From the NCBI GenBank assembly GCA_030639305.1, contig DAOWCY010000053.1, positions 1 to 37,723 on the forward strand: a stretch of DNA of 37,723 bases. Direction: 5' to 3'. Shown in pieces: positions 37,627-37,723 of the stretch. The DNA comes from JAGLQA01 sp023135565. Its GTDB lineage: Bacteria > Acidobacteriota > Aminicenantia > UBA2199. Positions within the stretch are counted from its first letter, which is position 1. Each line of letters starts with the position of its first letter. A program made the translations under genes and the position numbers. A model generated the notes under the pieces. That model did no database searches and was not told where the DNA came from. It saw only the letters and a list, made by a program, of their open reading frames with translations.

Positions 37627-37723
37627 CCGAATTAATTTTTTCTGTCATTTTCCCCAAAAGTCATTTATATCAATATTTAATAAGCTCAAAATAGTTTCTT
37701 GAGTTTGAGTTAAGGAGTCTCGA

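Noticed and set aside
1..37723. Insertion sequence or prophage
   Set aside because: No transposase, integrase or phage structural gene can be seen in any frame, only non-autonomous repeats.

Overview
The window looks like a chromosomal segment of a Gram-negative, probably environmental bacterium. It carries two late lipid A/Kdo genes (lpxK and waaA), secreted proteins with signal peptides, a PadR/HAAS pair and a tmRNA. No ribosomal RNA or strong taxonomic marker is present. The C25-peptidase/PKD proteins, VPS10-like sialidase-fold proteins, Reg_prop-SpoIIE sensors and duplicated FGE-fold proteins would fit a candidate phylum such as Aminicenantes or a relative, but this is an impression and was not tested.

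Layout. 0.2-5.3 kb: a PHP histidinol-phosphatase gene faces a three-gene minus-strand operon (sensor histidine kinase, waaA, lpxK). 5.3-9.6 kb: a 1,241-residue secreted gingipain-type peptidase with its terminator; a short upstream element is shared with the kinase operon. 9.9-14.1 kb: an accessory island with an orphan antitoxin-like gene, a frameshifted PIN toxin, a ParB-like protein, a Dam-type methylase remnant, a DUF488 protein with a Panacea-like front half and its overlapping partner, then an array of about 21-bp tandem repeats. 14.2-20.7 kb: a secreted VPS10/BNR protein, an HpcH/HpaI aldolase, and a large membrane protein with a protein-kinase-like N-terminus. 21.1-28.4 kb: two tandem TPR-TM-FGE paralogues, a PIN toxin/antitoxin pair, and a Reg_prop/Y_Y_Y/SpoIIE phosphatase. 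28.6-30.1 kb: toxin-antitoxin genes, some intact and some decayed (BrnT/CopG, DUF104-like antitoxin with truncated MazF, truncated RhuM). 30.2-33.8 kb: a secreted PHP protein, then a GerMN protein, an N-acetylmuramoyl-alanine amidase, tmRNA, tRNA-Asp and tRNA-Val, all on the minus strand. 34.2-37.7 kb: a HAAS membrane protein with an autoregulated-looking PadR repressor, and a B12-type radical SAM gene with its own promoter and terminator.

The most unusual feature is a family of interspersed, hairpin-rich repeats, about ten copies of 70-240 bp. Two termini recur: an A end (GCCTCCGGCGGC followed by a G6/C6 hairpin) and a B end (GCCGGAGGC preceded by a CAAACTTTT hairpin). Most copies are intergenic. 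One lies in frame inside lpxK, another lies in frame inside the kinase-like protein, and a third supplies that protein's last residues and stop codon. No transposase is visible, so these are non-autonomous or decayed elements that appear to be recruited into coding sequence.
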